From positions 62,001 to 126,000 of the forward strand of contig JAEZLH010000027.1 of NCBI GenBank assembly GCA_023435895.1: a stretch of DNA of 64,000 bases, written 5' to 3'. Source of the stretch: Bacillota bacterium (GTDB lineage Bacteria > Bacillota > Clostridia > Lachnospirales > Lachnospiraceae). A model generated the notes under the pieces. That model searched no databases. It was given only the letters and a program-made list of their open reading frames with translations, and was not told the origin of the DNA. Below are positions 26,170 through 34,062 of this stretch, one piece after another; position 1 is the first letter of the stretch; every line of letters begins with the position of its first letter. The translations under genes and the position numbers were made by a program.

Positions 26170-26611
26170 GGTTTGCAGAGTAGATATTATAATCCGGAGT
26201 GGGGAAGATTTTTGAATGCGGACTCACAAGTGAAATCGGGAAGTGATTTGACAGGAATGAATTTAATCTCGTACTGTGGTAATAATCCTGTAAATAGGTT
26301 GGAGCCAACTGGTCATTCGTGGTTGCATTGGGTTATTGCTGCGGTAGTTGTAGTAGTTTGTGCCGTTGCAGTTGTTGCTACAGCAGGTGGTGTTGCACCC
26401 GCATTGATGGCATTAGCATGCGTAGGGAGTGGTGCGGATGCGGCTACAACAGATGGGAGCGTCAATTGTTTCAGTGTTGGTAGTAAGTTCATTGATCCCT
26501 GGCGCTGGATGGGGAATTGCATTAGGAATAGGTGCGGGTATTCTTATTGGTGGGGGTATTAATTATGGAGCGCAGGCTTGGAAGGATGAGTGGATAGATA
26601 ATGGTAAGTAA
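26170..26611 (+). pseudogene. Displaced RHS toxin tip with frameshift (glycine-rich membrane-type end)
   Basis: Starts inside the RHS core end (LQSRYYNPEWGRFLNADSQ), continues through GMNLISYCGNNPV and the same Ala/Val-rich segment as the intact toxin, then at about 26445 needs a frame change to reach a glycine-rich hydrophobic tail (SLIPGAGWGIALGIGAGILI) ending at the TAA 26609-26611. There is no start codon with a ribosome site, so it is an untranslated cassette that could reach expression only by recombining onto a full RHS gene. Confidence 0.7.
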
Positions 26612-26945
26612 TTATTTTCTTTTTTTAGTTGGGGTAGGAGCAATATTAATCGGCATATTTAAGATTAAAAATGAAGTCTCATTTAGATTATTTGGAATCT
26701 TATCAGGAATAGAAGGGATTCTTATTAGTTTAGCTGGATTAACACAATTTAAGCAAGTTTTGAATTACCCAATAGCAGCAATTGGAGTAATCATATTTAT
26801 AATTTTAACTTACAAGGCGTGGAAAATAAGAAAAATACCAGGAAAAAGGGTTGGAGCATATTATTGGTTAATTGGTATGCCTACCATTGCAATATTTGCA
26901 CTCATTATGTATTTACTTATTGAGTCAGGAGTGTTTGGCGAATAA
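26601..26945 (+). CDS. Small membrane protein, probable immunity protein
   Basis: 114 aa with three or four predicted membrane helices (about 4-19, 30-50, 55-72 and 89-107). The ATG overlaps the last 11 bases of the displaced toxin tip, a typical toxin-immunity overlap. The ribosome site is weak (GAGTGG). No family recognised. A membrane location fits protection against the membrane-type tip encoded upstream; this is inference. Confidence 0.55.
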   Translation: MVSNYFLFLVGVGAILIGIFKIKNEVSFRLFGILSGIEGILISLAGLTQFKQVLNYPIAAIGVIIFIILTYKAWKIRKIPGKRVGAYYWLIGMPTIAIFALIMYLLIESGVFGE

Positions 26946-27164
26946 AGTACATAGTTTATTATAGGCATTCATAAATTCACAATTTTATATTTTATAATGA
27001 AAAATCTTATTACTGGAGCAGAAAATATAGGTCTGTATTACCAGTGATGGCTATATAAATAAAAAGCAAGGATTGCCCATATGTGGGATGATTTGGGCTT
27101 TTTGTGGTTTGTTAAAAAGTGAGCTGGCATATGAACAATTTGTAGCTCTGTCAGTGTTAATAGG

Positions 27165-27221
27165 TAAATAATACAACCCTGTCTCGCTATCATAATAATA
27201 TCCTCTATAACGAATTGGGTT
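27165..27221 (-). pseudogene. Inverted fragment of the RHS core
   Basis: The minus strand reads NPIRYRGYYYDSETGLYYL, identical to the RHS core end at about 21888-21944, and stops exactly where the core would continue with QSRYYNPEWG. Both sides are non-RHS sequence. It shows that the locus has also undergone inversion. Confidence 0.75.
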
Positions 27222-27468
27222 ATGGCTCTTTACTATTCTCTGGATCAAAAACATATCTAAATTCCTTATCAGTACAATAAGATTCACCTGCCACACTAAA
27301 TAACTTGACTATGTACAATGTATAATTACCCTTTGGCGGATTAAACCTAGTATCCGCATAAGAAACACCACAGGCGAATAGACCCAAAGCAAAGCTGAAC
27401 AATCCTACAGTTTCAACTAAAATCGTATCAATGTTCCCCATTATCATCATACAAAATTTCATATTCAA
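27220..27468 (-). CDS. Doubtful small ORF, hydrophobic N-terminus
   Basis: 82 aa on the minus strand next to the inverted RHS fragment. Contains a hydrophobic stretch (TVGLFSFALGLFACGVSYA) and a polar C-terminus. No good ribosome site; another frame just upstream reads VEYEILYDDNGEH before a stop. It may be part of an inverted immunity or toxin piece, or chance. Confidence 0.25.
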   Translation of the reverse strand: MNMKFCMMIMGNIDTILVETVGLFSFALGLFACGVSYADTRFNPPKGNYTLYIVKLFSVAGESYCTDKEFRYVFDPENSKEP

Positions 27469-27470
27469 CT

Positions 27471-28121
27471 AAGTGCAGGTATTATAATCCGGAGTGGGGC
27501 AGGTTTTTGAATGCGGATGGAGTAGTATCAACTAACCAAGGTATGATTGATAAAAATATGTTTGCTTACTGTGAAAATGAGCCTAATAGAAGGAGTGATG
27601 CAACTGGCAATAGATGGTGCTATGATGAATATGCTAAATCAGGATCAAGCAAATCTTATACAGCAGTAGATGGATTACAAGATTTTGGTTAAAATTTAGC
27701 TTCAAGTGTAGCCGACAATGCATTAGGATCCCGCATAGCAAGATTACCAATAAGAGCGCCTATAAAACCACGTGTTATTGATGGATTTACAGTGTCATCT
27801 TGGCATAGTACATATAAATCTGTAAGAGTATTAAAAGGCGTATCGAAAAAGGTAGGATTGATATCAGCAGGATGTTTAGCTTGGGATTTGGGTAGTGATT
27901 ATAAAAAATACAAAGGTTTTAATAAGAATTTTGGAATAGCTGCAGCAGCTGATATTGCATCAACTGTTGCAGGTGTGTTGATTGGAACACTTGCGGTAGC
28001 ATTTCTGCCTGTAGAAGCCCCTGTATTAGTAGTTGGCTTAGTATTTGTTGCAGGTGTAGGGGCAAGTACGTACGTCTCACATTCAATTGATGCTATAAAG
28101 GAAGAAATTATAGGATACTAA
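27471..28121 (+). pseudogene. Second displaced RHS toxin tip, interrupted by one stop codon
   Basis: Begins in the RHS core (RYYNPEWGRFLNADG) and NMFAYCENEPNRRSDATG, then a new tip. A TAA at 27690-27692 (after GLQDFG) interrupts the frame, which then stays open to 28121. The tip contains KPRVIDGFTVSSWHSTYKS and a long hydrophobic glycine/alanine stretch (ASTVAGVLIGTLAVAFLPVE). The only internal start with any length is the ATG at 27507, without a ribosome site. An intact membrane immunity candidate follows nine bases later. Confidence 0.7.
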
Positions 28122-28130
28122 GGAGGTTTT

Positions 28131-28508
28131 ATGACTAATATCTCGTTACAAAGTTTTGTGCTCATTAATGTAATTGTAATAATTATAATGGTATATGGGA
28201 TTTATAAATTGCGTAATACACAGTATAAATATTTTTCCTTTTCATTTGCTATAATTATATTAGCAAGCATGATATCAATAATTGAGTCATATTTACGTCA
28301 TTATGAAAAAAATTCTGACATATATAAAATATTTCATCGATTACAATTCATTATGACTATTCTGTCACTTTTGTCATTACCGATTGTGCGACTTAATGAA
28401 TATAGAAAAGGTAGAGTTCCTGAGTATGAGGTAAAGCGATTATGGCTAGGTGTAGGTATAGCAATTTTTTTAGTAAGCTCCTTAATTATAATGGAGATTT
28501 TACTCTAA
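28131..28508 (+). CDS. Membrane protein, probable immunity protein
   Basis: 125 aa, AAGGAGG ribosome site six bases before ATG. Predicted helices at about 7-25, 33-50, 70-86 and 104-124. No family recognised. It directly follows the interrupted tip at 27471-28121, and pairs of hydrophobic tips with small multi-helix membrane proteins recur in this locus, so it is read as the cognate immunity protein. Confidence 0.55.
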   Translation: MTNISLQSFVLINVIVIIIMVYGIYKLRNTQYKYFSFSFAIIILASMISIIESYLRHYEKNSDIYKIFHRLQFIMTILSLLSLPIVRLNEYRKGRVPEYEVKRLWLGVGIAIFLVSSLIIMEILL

Positions 28509-28650
28509 ATAAGATATTATGATGTAATTGTTTGATGTCAGAAGTCGCTGCAAAACTGTGTATAGACTGACTGCTTTTCTGTAGCAGGTGTGTAGTGAAA
28601 AGGTGAAAGATAATCACTATACGGTATTGCGGAAAAATGACTTGTGTGAA

Positions 28651-28740
28651 ACTGACTTCATTATTCGAATAATGTTGATTATGCATGTAAGAATGGCTTA
28701 ACTGTTGATGTTTACATTCAGATGTTTACGGGGAGATAAT
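28651..28740 (+). pseudogene. Remnant of another ParB-like toxin tip end
   Basis: A short frame ending at TAA 28738-28740 reads YACKNGLTVDVYIQMFTGR. It parallels the end of the intact toxin (ADAIANGRAVDVVITIFGG): the NG, VDV, I and F-x-G positions match. The frame is closed by a TGA just upstream, so only the tail survives. Confidence 0.4.
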
Positions 28741-28741
28741 T

Positions 28742-28861
28742 ATGATATGTGATCAAGAATTGTTTGATATTCCTGCTTGTTTTTCTAGAATTAGATGGGA
28801 TGTTAATAATAGTAATAATAAAGAAGTTGTTAATAAAATAATTAATGTTTTGTCTATTTAA
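28742..28861 (+). CDS. Small 39-aa ORF, truncated immunity candidate
   Basis: ATG two bases after the toxin-tail stop, with GGGGAGA six bases upstream. It starts MICDQELFDIPACFSRIRWD and ends after 39 codons. Position and ribosome site mimic an immunity gene; it may be the start of one truncated by a nonsense change or deletion. Confidence 0.35.
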   Translation: MICDQELFDIPACFSRIRWDVNNSNNKEVVNKIINVLSI

Positions 28862-28882
28862 AAATAAATGAGGTGTTATAAT

Positions 28883-29278
28883 TTGAAGAAAAAATACTGT
28901 ACTAATTATTTATATCATTACATTATTTATGGAATTATGGCTCTGATTATATTTCTATTAAGTCTTATAATAAAAATATCATCTATTCTTATTGCATTTT
29001 TTATGATTACTTCTTGGATATACGTTATAATTCTGAATATAAGTGAAGATAGAAAAACCAACGCTTATATGAATCTGTATCATAAAGATTATTGGAATAA
29101 AATAGAGCTAAATGGTTTTGCAGCAAATATAAATTATAAAAGAAAAAATATGCGTATTGATTTAAATGATCCATTTGTTATAGAACTTATAAATAGTTAT
29201 AAGAAATGGAACACATTTGCAGTATTTGTCCTCTTGTGTAATGGAGTCGGTTTTCTGATTGCATATATGATTAATTGA
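28883..29278 (+). CDS. Small membrane protein, immunity candidate
   Basis: About 131 aa from a TTG at 28883 preceded by GAGGTG eight bases upstream; an ATG at 28868 in the same frame overlaps this ribosome site and is less likely. Predicted membrane helices at about 13-30, 34-54 and 110-130, with a soluble middle. No family recognised. Last gene of the RHS region, before a strong bidirectional terminator at 29371. Orphan immunity is the best guess. Confidence 0.5.
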   Translation: MKKKYCTNYLYHYIIYGIMALIIFLLSLIIKISSILIAFFMITSWIYVIILNISEDRKTNAYMNLYHKDYWNKIELNGFAANINYKRKNMRIDLNDPFVIELINSYKKWNTFAVFVLLCNGVGFLIAYMIN

Positions 29279-29370
29279 ATATGAAATTAATCAATATTTT
29301 TTCTGAATTACTGATGATTAAATAGCTATTTAGAAATAATTGATATAAAGTTCTAATGCCTTCACCACCC

Positions 29371-29421
29371 AAAAAAGTCTGAATTTCCTCCCTCACCACA
29401 TCAGGAAATTCAGACTTTTTT
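29371..29421. terminator. Strong bidirectional terminator, 19-bp perfect stem
   Basis: AAAAAAGTCTGAATTTCCT (29371-29389) pairs with its complement at 29403-29421; A-run before and T-run after. It marks the end of the RHS region. Confidence 0.85.
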
Positions 29422-29494
29422 ATTGTTTATCTATTTTCAACCCCAAAGTAACACCAATACTAAACTTGTGGTTTAATAATAGTAAAAATAATGC

Positions 29495-29523
29495 TTGCAT
29501 ATTAGAATAGTTTTGTATATAAT
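29495..29523 (+). promoter_or_regulatory. Promoter of the polyamine cluster
   Basis: TTGCAT (29495-29500), 17-base spacer, TATAAT (29518-29523). A leader of about 100 nt follows, with several possible short hairpins (GTATATGG with CCATATAC; GCTCC with GGAGC), which could be regulatory. Confidence 0.65.
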
Positions 29524-29632
29524 AGTCCATGCTGTTAATGTCTAGGGGCGTTTTTTGAGTGCTCCAAATGATGGGAGCAGTATATGGTTCTTACATATAT
29601 GAGGAGCTTTTTAGACCCCATATACATACATC

Positions 29633-30463
29633 TTGAAAAGAAAGGTTGTGATAGGTTTGGATAGTAAAAAGCTCAAATTATATGGTTTTAACAACCTCAC
29701 AAAAACACTTAGCTTTAACATCTATGATGTCTGTTATGCTAAGAGCGAGAGAGAACAAAAGGATTATATCGCTTATATTGATGAACAATATAATTCGGAG
29801 CGTTTAACAAAAATTCTTGTGGATGTTACCGAGATGATCGGAGCCCACATCCTTAATATATCCAAACAGGATTATGATCCCCAGGGAGCTTCCGTTAATA
29901 TTTTGATTGCGGAAGGTACTTTGACCTCGGATCATATTGATGAGTCCTGCAATCAGGGCAAATTTTTATTGGATTCAAGAGACTCTGTGCATGCTCATCT
30001 GGATAAAAGTCACGTTACGGTGCACACCTTTCCCGAGCATCATCCGGACAACTCGATTTCTACCTTCCGTGTAGATATTGATGTATCCACTTGTGGCGAG
30101 ATATCTCCGTTGAATGCCTTAGATTATCTCATCGGAAGCTTTGATTCCGATATTATCACAATCGATTACCGTGTAAGAGGCTTTACACGTGACCTTCACG
30201 GTATGAAATATTTTATCGATCACGATATTACCTCTATTCAGGACTATATTGATGACGAAACCCTGACCAGATATGATGCGATTGATGTGAATGTATATCA
30301 ATCCAATATTTTTCATACAAAAATGCTGATTAAAGAAATCGAATTACAGAATTATCTCTTTAATAAGGATGTATATGAATTGCCTCCGAAGCAAAGACTG
30401 GATATTACCAATAGTCTTCGTAAGGAAATGATTGAAATATTCAGCGGAATGAACATTTATTAA
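29633..30463 (+). CDS. speD: S-adenosylmethionine decarboxylase proenzyme
   Basis: 276 aa, the long E. coli-type (class 1A) enzyme. Makes decarboxylated SAM, the aminopropyl donor for spermidine. The self-cleavage site is seen as HLDKSHVTVHTFPE (the Ser becomes the pyruvoyl group); other hallmarks are KLYGFNNLTKTLSF, YDPQGASV, STCGEISPLNALDYLI and TIDYRVRGFTRD. The listed TTG start lacks a clear ribosome site; E. coli SpeD begins near residue 12 here, so a TTG at 29656 is possible. Next gene only 17 bp downstream. Confidence 0.93.
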   Translation: MKRKVVIGLDSKKLKLYGFNNLTKTLSFNIYDVCYAKSEREQKDYIAYIDEQYNSERLTKILVDVTEMIGAHILNISKQDYDPQGASVNILIAEGTLTSDHIDESCNQGKFLLDSRDSVHAHLDKSHVTVHTFPEHHPDNSISTFRVDIDVSTCGEISPLNALDYLIGSFDSDIITIDYRVRGFTRDLHGMKYFIDHDITSIQDYIDDETLTRYDAIDVNVYQSNIFHTKMLIKEIELQNYLFNKDVYELPPKQRLDITNSLRKEMIEIFSGMNIY

Positions 30464-30480
30464 TCAGAATGGAGTAATTT

Positions 30481-31929
30481 ATGAAATACACGCAAGAAAA
30501 TTCACCCATTCATGAGGCATTACTACAACATAAGAAAAACCGTGTCGTACCCTTTGATGTCCCGGGACATAAGGGCGGACGAGGAATTCCTGAGCTAACT
30601 GAATTTTTGGGAGCGGACTGCATGAAAGTGGATGTCAACTCCATGAAGCCCTTGGATAATCTCATCCATCCGGTTTCTGTAATAAAAGCTGCTGAGGAAC
30701 TTGCCGCTGAGGCATTTGGTGCGAACGCAGCTTTTTTTATGATTAATGGAACCACAGCGGCGGTACAGGCAATGATTATGTCCACCTGCAAAGCAGGGGA
30801 GAAGATTATTATGCCCCGTAATGTACACCGAAGCTCCATTAATGCACTGGTAGTATGTGGCGCGATTCCGGTCTATGTGAATCCGGGAGTCAATCATGAA
30901 CTGGGTATCCCACTAGGTATGTCCGTTGAGGATATTAAAAATGCAATTATTGAGAACCCGGATGCGAAAGCAATCCTTATTAACAATCCTACCTATTACG
31001 GTATATGCTCCAATCTGAAAGAGATTGTGAGACTGGCTCATGAGCATGATATTAAAGTGTTGGTGGATGAAGCCCACGGAACTCATTTTTATTTTGGTGA
31101 AAATATGCCCATCAACGGTATGGCAGCAGGAGCAGATATGTCCGCTGTCAGCATGCACAAAACTGGCGGTTCCCTAACTCAAAGCTCCTTCCTCTTATGC
31201 GGGAAAGATATCGAGCCGGGCTATGTTCGTCAGATCATCAACCTAACCCAGACTACAAGCGCCTCTTACCTGCTACTATCTTCCCTGGATCTTGCCAGAA
31301 AGAACATGGTGATTAACGGCAAGGAGATGGTGAAGAAAACTGTGGATCTTGCAGAATATGCAAGGGAGGAAATTAATAAAATAGGCGGCTATTATGCCTT
31401 TTCCGCTGAGCTAATCGACGGTGATACCATCTATGATTTTGACCGAACCAAATTGTCAGTACACACCGCAGAGATCGGTCTTGCTGGAGTCGAAGTGTAT
31501 GACCTGCTTCGCGATGAATACGATATCCAGATTGAATTTGGTGATATCGGCAACATACTTGCCATCATCTCTGCCGGAGACAGACCTTTTGAGATAGAAC
31601 GTTTAGTAGGCTCCCTATCTGAAATCAAGAGAATCTTCAGTAAGGATAAGGTAGGTATGCTCAACCATGAATACATTGACCCTGATGTGGCATTTACTCC
31701 ACAGAAGGCCTTCTATCATGAGAAGAAATCCGTTCTCTTAGACGAGAGCATTGGTCATATTGCAGGAGAATTCGTTATGTGCTATCCTCCCGGAATACCC
31801 ATTCTTGCACCAGGAGAGAGGGTAACCAAGGACATCATAGAATATATCAAGTACGCCAAAGAAAAGGGAAGCTCCCTAACCGGTCCCCAGGATATGAAGG
31901 TGGAACGGTTGAATATTATAGACTTTTGA
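30481..31929 (+). CDS. speA: Arginine decarboxylase (PLP fold-type I, Orn/Lys/Arg decarboxylase family)
   Basis: 482 aa, size and fold of Bacillus SpeA. Family motifs: VPFDVPGHKGGRG at the N-terminus, FMINGTTAAVQAMI, VDEAHGTHFYF, and the PLP lysine in SMHKTGGSLTQSS (about 228). Arginine rather than lysine or ornithine is favoured because agmatinase (speB) is in the same cluster. Ribosome site GGAG. A 141-nt long hairpin follows before speE. Confidence 0.88.
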   Translation: MKYTQENSPIHEALLQHKKNRVVPFDVPGHKGGRGIPELTEFLGADCMKVDVNSMKPLDNLIHPVSVIKAAEELAAEAFGANAAFFMINGTTAAVQAMIMSTCKAGEKIIMPRNVHRSSINALVVCGAIPVYVNPGVNHELGIPLGMSVEDIKNAIIENPDAKAILINNPTYYGICSNLKEIVRLAHEHDIKVLVDEAHGTHFYFGENMPINGMAAGADMSAVSMHKTGGSLTQSSFLLCGKDIEPGYVRQIINLTQTTSASYLLLSSLDLARKNMVINGKEMVKKTVDLAEYAREEINKIGGYYAFSAELIDGDTIYDFDRTKLSVHTAEIGLAGVEVYDLLRDEYDIQIEFGDIGNILAIISAGDRPFEIERLVGSLSEIKRIFSKDKVGMLNHEYIDPDVAFTPQKAFYHEKKSVLLDESIGHIAGEFVMCYPPGIPILAPGERVTKDIIEYIKYAKEKGSSLTGPQDMKVERLNIIDF

Positions 31930-31977
31930 TAAATTAAAGATCTAGAAGATCAGTCAATCCGCCCAATACGTACCCAG

Positions 31978-32118
31978 AAAAGAATGCAGCACATCTTTTC
32001 ATAAGCAACTGTTATGAAGTCGTCGGTGCTTAGACCACGTATTCTGTGGTCTAAGCACCGCTACGTACTTCATCCAAGCGGGAGCGTGTTGCGTTGGAAA
32101 GATGTGCTGCATTCTTTT
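31978..32118. terminator. 141-nt nested palindrome between speA and speE
   Basis: Outer arms of 21 bp (31978-31998 with 32098-32118, containing GAATGCAGCACATC), a GCAAC/GTTGC pair, an ATGAAGT/ACTTCAT pair and an inner 15-bp stem (32024-32038 with 32046-32060, GGTGCTTAGACCAC). Ends in TTTTTA. It could be a terminator or attenuator within the operon or a mobile palindromic element. Confidence 0.7.
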
Positions 32119-32224
32119 TATTAAAACCTATACGGATTGACGTACCTCGATCTATAGTTTTTACCTTAACAAATCAGTCGCAATATTAATATAAAATTCA
32201 CTACAGAAAGGGCAGGTGATGCAT

Positions 32225-33076
32225 ATGGAATTATGGTATTCCGAGCTGCATACGGAACATGTTCGTTTTTCGCTGAAGGTAAAGGAACAGCTTTTTAGTA
32301 AAAAGAGCGATTTTCAACAGGTGGACATCCTGGAAACCTATGAATTCGGTCGAATTCTTACCTTGGACGGATGTCTGATGGTAACGGAGAAAGATGAGTT
32401 CATCTATCACGACATGATCGTACATGTTCCAATGGCAACGAACCTGAATATTAAGAAGGTTCTGGTTATTGGCGCCGGTGATGGCGGAACAATCAGGGAA
32501 CTGACCAGATATCCATCCATAGAGCACATTGATATGGTGGAAATTGATGAAGTTGTGGTAGATGCATGTCAGAAATTCCTGCCACAGACAGCCTGCAGTC
32601 TGGAAGATCCCAGAGTACACATCCATTATGAGGATGGGTTAAAGTTCGTAAGAAGGAAAAAGGATGAGTACGATTTGATTCTTGTAGATTCCACTGATCC
32701 TTTTGGACCGGGTGAAGGGCTTTTCACAAAGGAGTTTTACGGTAATTGCTTCAAGGCACTGACCGATCAGGGAATTCTTGTGAATCAGCATGAAAGCACC
32801 TATTATGATGCCTATGTAGAGGCAATGAAGAGGGCTCACCGCCGGATTAAAGAGACCTTTCCCATTGCAAAAGTGTATCAGGCACATATTCCTACCTATC
32901 CTTCCGGACATTGGCTCTTTGGTTATGCTTCCAAGCATTTCGACCCCATTGAGCATCTGAATGAAAAGGGATGGAATGAACTGGGAATCAAAACGAAATA
33001 CTATAATACAGAGCTACACAGGGGATGCTTTGCACTTCCCAATTATGTAAAGGAGCAATTGAACGAAAATGAATAG
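32225..33076 (+). CDS. speE: Spermidine synthase
   Basis: 283 aa from the ATG at 32225 (MELWYSE is the usual SpeE start; AGGTG lies six bases upstream). Transfers the aminopropyl group of decarboxylated SAM to putrescine. Motifs: QQVDILETYEFGRILTLDG, the GAGDGG nucleotide loop, VEIDEVVVDACQKF, and DSTDPFGPGEGLFTKEFY (catalytic Asp region). Overlaps speB by 8 bp, indicating coupling. Confidence 0.93.
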   Translation: MELWYSELHTEHVRFSLKVKEQLFSKKSDFQQVDILETYEFGRILTLDGCLMVTEKDEFIYHDMIVHVPMATNLNIKKVLVIGAGDGGTIRELTRYPSIEHIDMVEIDEVVVDACQKFLPQTACSLEDPRVHIHYEDGLKFVRRKKDEYDLILVDSTDPFGPGEGLFTKEFYGNCFKALTDQGILVNQHESTYYDAYVEAMKRAHRRIKETFPIAKVYQAHIPTYPSGHWLFGYASKHFDPIEHLNEKGWNELGIKTKYYNTELHRGCFALPNYVKEQLNENE

Positions 33077-33911
33077 AAATATCCATACCTTTATCGCCTG
33101 TGATCATGAGTATGAAGAGAGCGATATCGTATTATTTGGTGCTCCCTTTGACGGTACCACTTCTTATCGCCCCGGAACGAGATTTGCCAGCGCGGCGATT
33201 CGTAATGAAAGCTATGGGATTGAAACCTATAGTCCCTATCTTGATTTGGATTTATTAGATAAGAAGATTTTTGATGGAGGGGACTTGGAATTTGGCTTTG
33301 GCAATACCAAGCGGGTTTTAGAAACCATTGAAGAGATGACAGCGCAAATTCTTGATGATCATAAAAAGCCCTTAATGATTGGCGGTGAGCATCTTGTAAC
33401 CCTTGGAAGTGTGAAGGCAGTCGCAGAGCGATATCCCGAGCTGCATATCATCCATTTTGATGCGCATGCAGATCTTCGGGATGATTATCTGGGGGAAACC
33501 CTATCCCATGCCACAGTAATGAGAAGATGTCACGAGCTTGTAGGAGATAATAGGATTTTCCAGTTTGGCATCAGAAGTGGTGACAGGGAGGAATTTCTTT
33601 GGGCGAAGGATCATGTGTTTACCCAGAAGTTTAACTTGGACGGAATTGAGAAGGTAGTGGAGAAGCTTCAGGGCAAGCCTGTTTATCTCACCATTGATTT
33701 GGATGTTCTTGACCCTTCTGTATTCCCGGGAACTGGAACACAGGAAGCCGGTGGCGTTACCTTTATGGAACTGATTGGAGCATTAAAGGAAGTCTTCAAG
33801 CTCAATATCGTAGCCATGGATATGAATGAGCTATCCCCGGTTTATGATCAGAGCGGTGCATCTACGGCGTTAGCTTGTAAGCTGCTTCGAGAGCTTCTAT
33901 TGCAATTATAA
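33069..33911 (+). CDS. speB: Agmatinase
   Basis: 280 aa, ureohydrolase family. Hydrolyses agmatine to putrescine and urea. The binuclear manganese ligands are visible: GGEHL, FDAHADLRDDY (DAHxD) and TIDLDVLDPS (DxDxxDP), with the GTGTQEAGG substrate loop. With speA it forms the arginine-to-putrescine route. Start overlaps the end of speE by 8 bp. Confidence 0.92.
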   Translation: MNRNIHTFIACDHEYEESDIVLFGAPFDGTTSYRPGTRFASAAIRNESYGIETYSPYLDLDLLDKKIFDGGDLEFGFGNTKRVLETIEEMTAQILDDHKKPLMIGGEHLVTLGSVKAVAERYPELHIIHFDAHADLRDDYLGETLSHATVMRRCHELVGDNRIFQFGIRSGDREEFLWAKDHVFTQKFNLDGIEKVVEKLQGKPVYLTIDLDVLDPSVFPGTGTQEAGGVTFMELIGALKEVFKLNIVAMDMNELSPVYDQSGASTALACKLLRELLLQL

Positions 33912-34062
33912 GTAGGATTTTGAACCAGTTAGATATCAGTTAACAAGCTAACTCGTTAAACTAAAACTGAAAAAATATAATAATAGTAATTATGAGACAA
34001 TAAATCAAGTGATTTATAGTTTGTAATTATCTATCATATCAATAATCTAAGGAGGATTTACA

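Larger units (their letters stand above)
26946..27472. other. Rearranged region between two tip cassettes, 527 bp
   Basis: Holds only the inverted RHS fragment and the doubtful minus-strand ORF; the rest (26946-27160) shows nothing recognisable. Confidence 0.5.
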
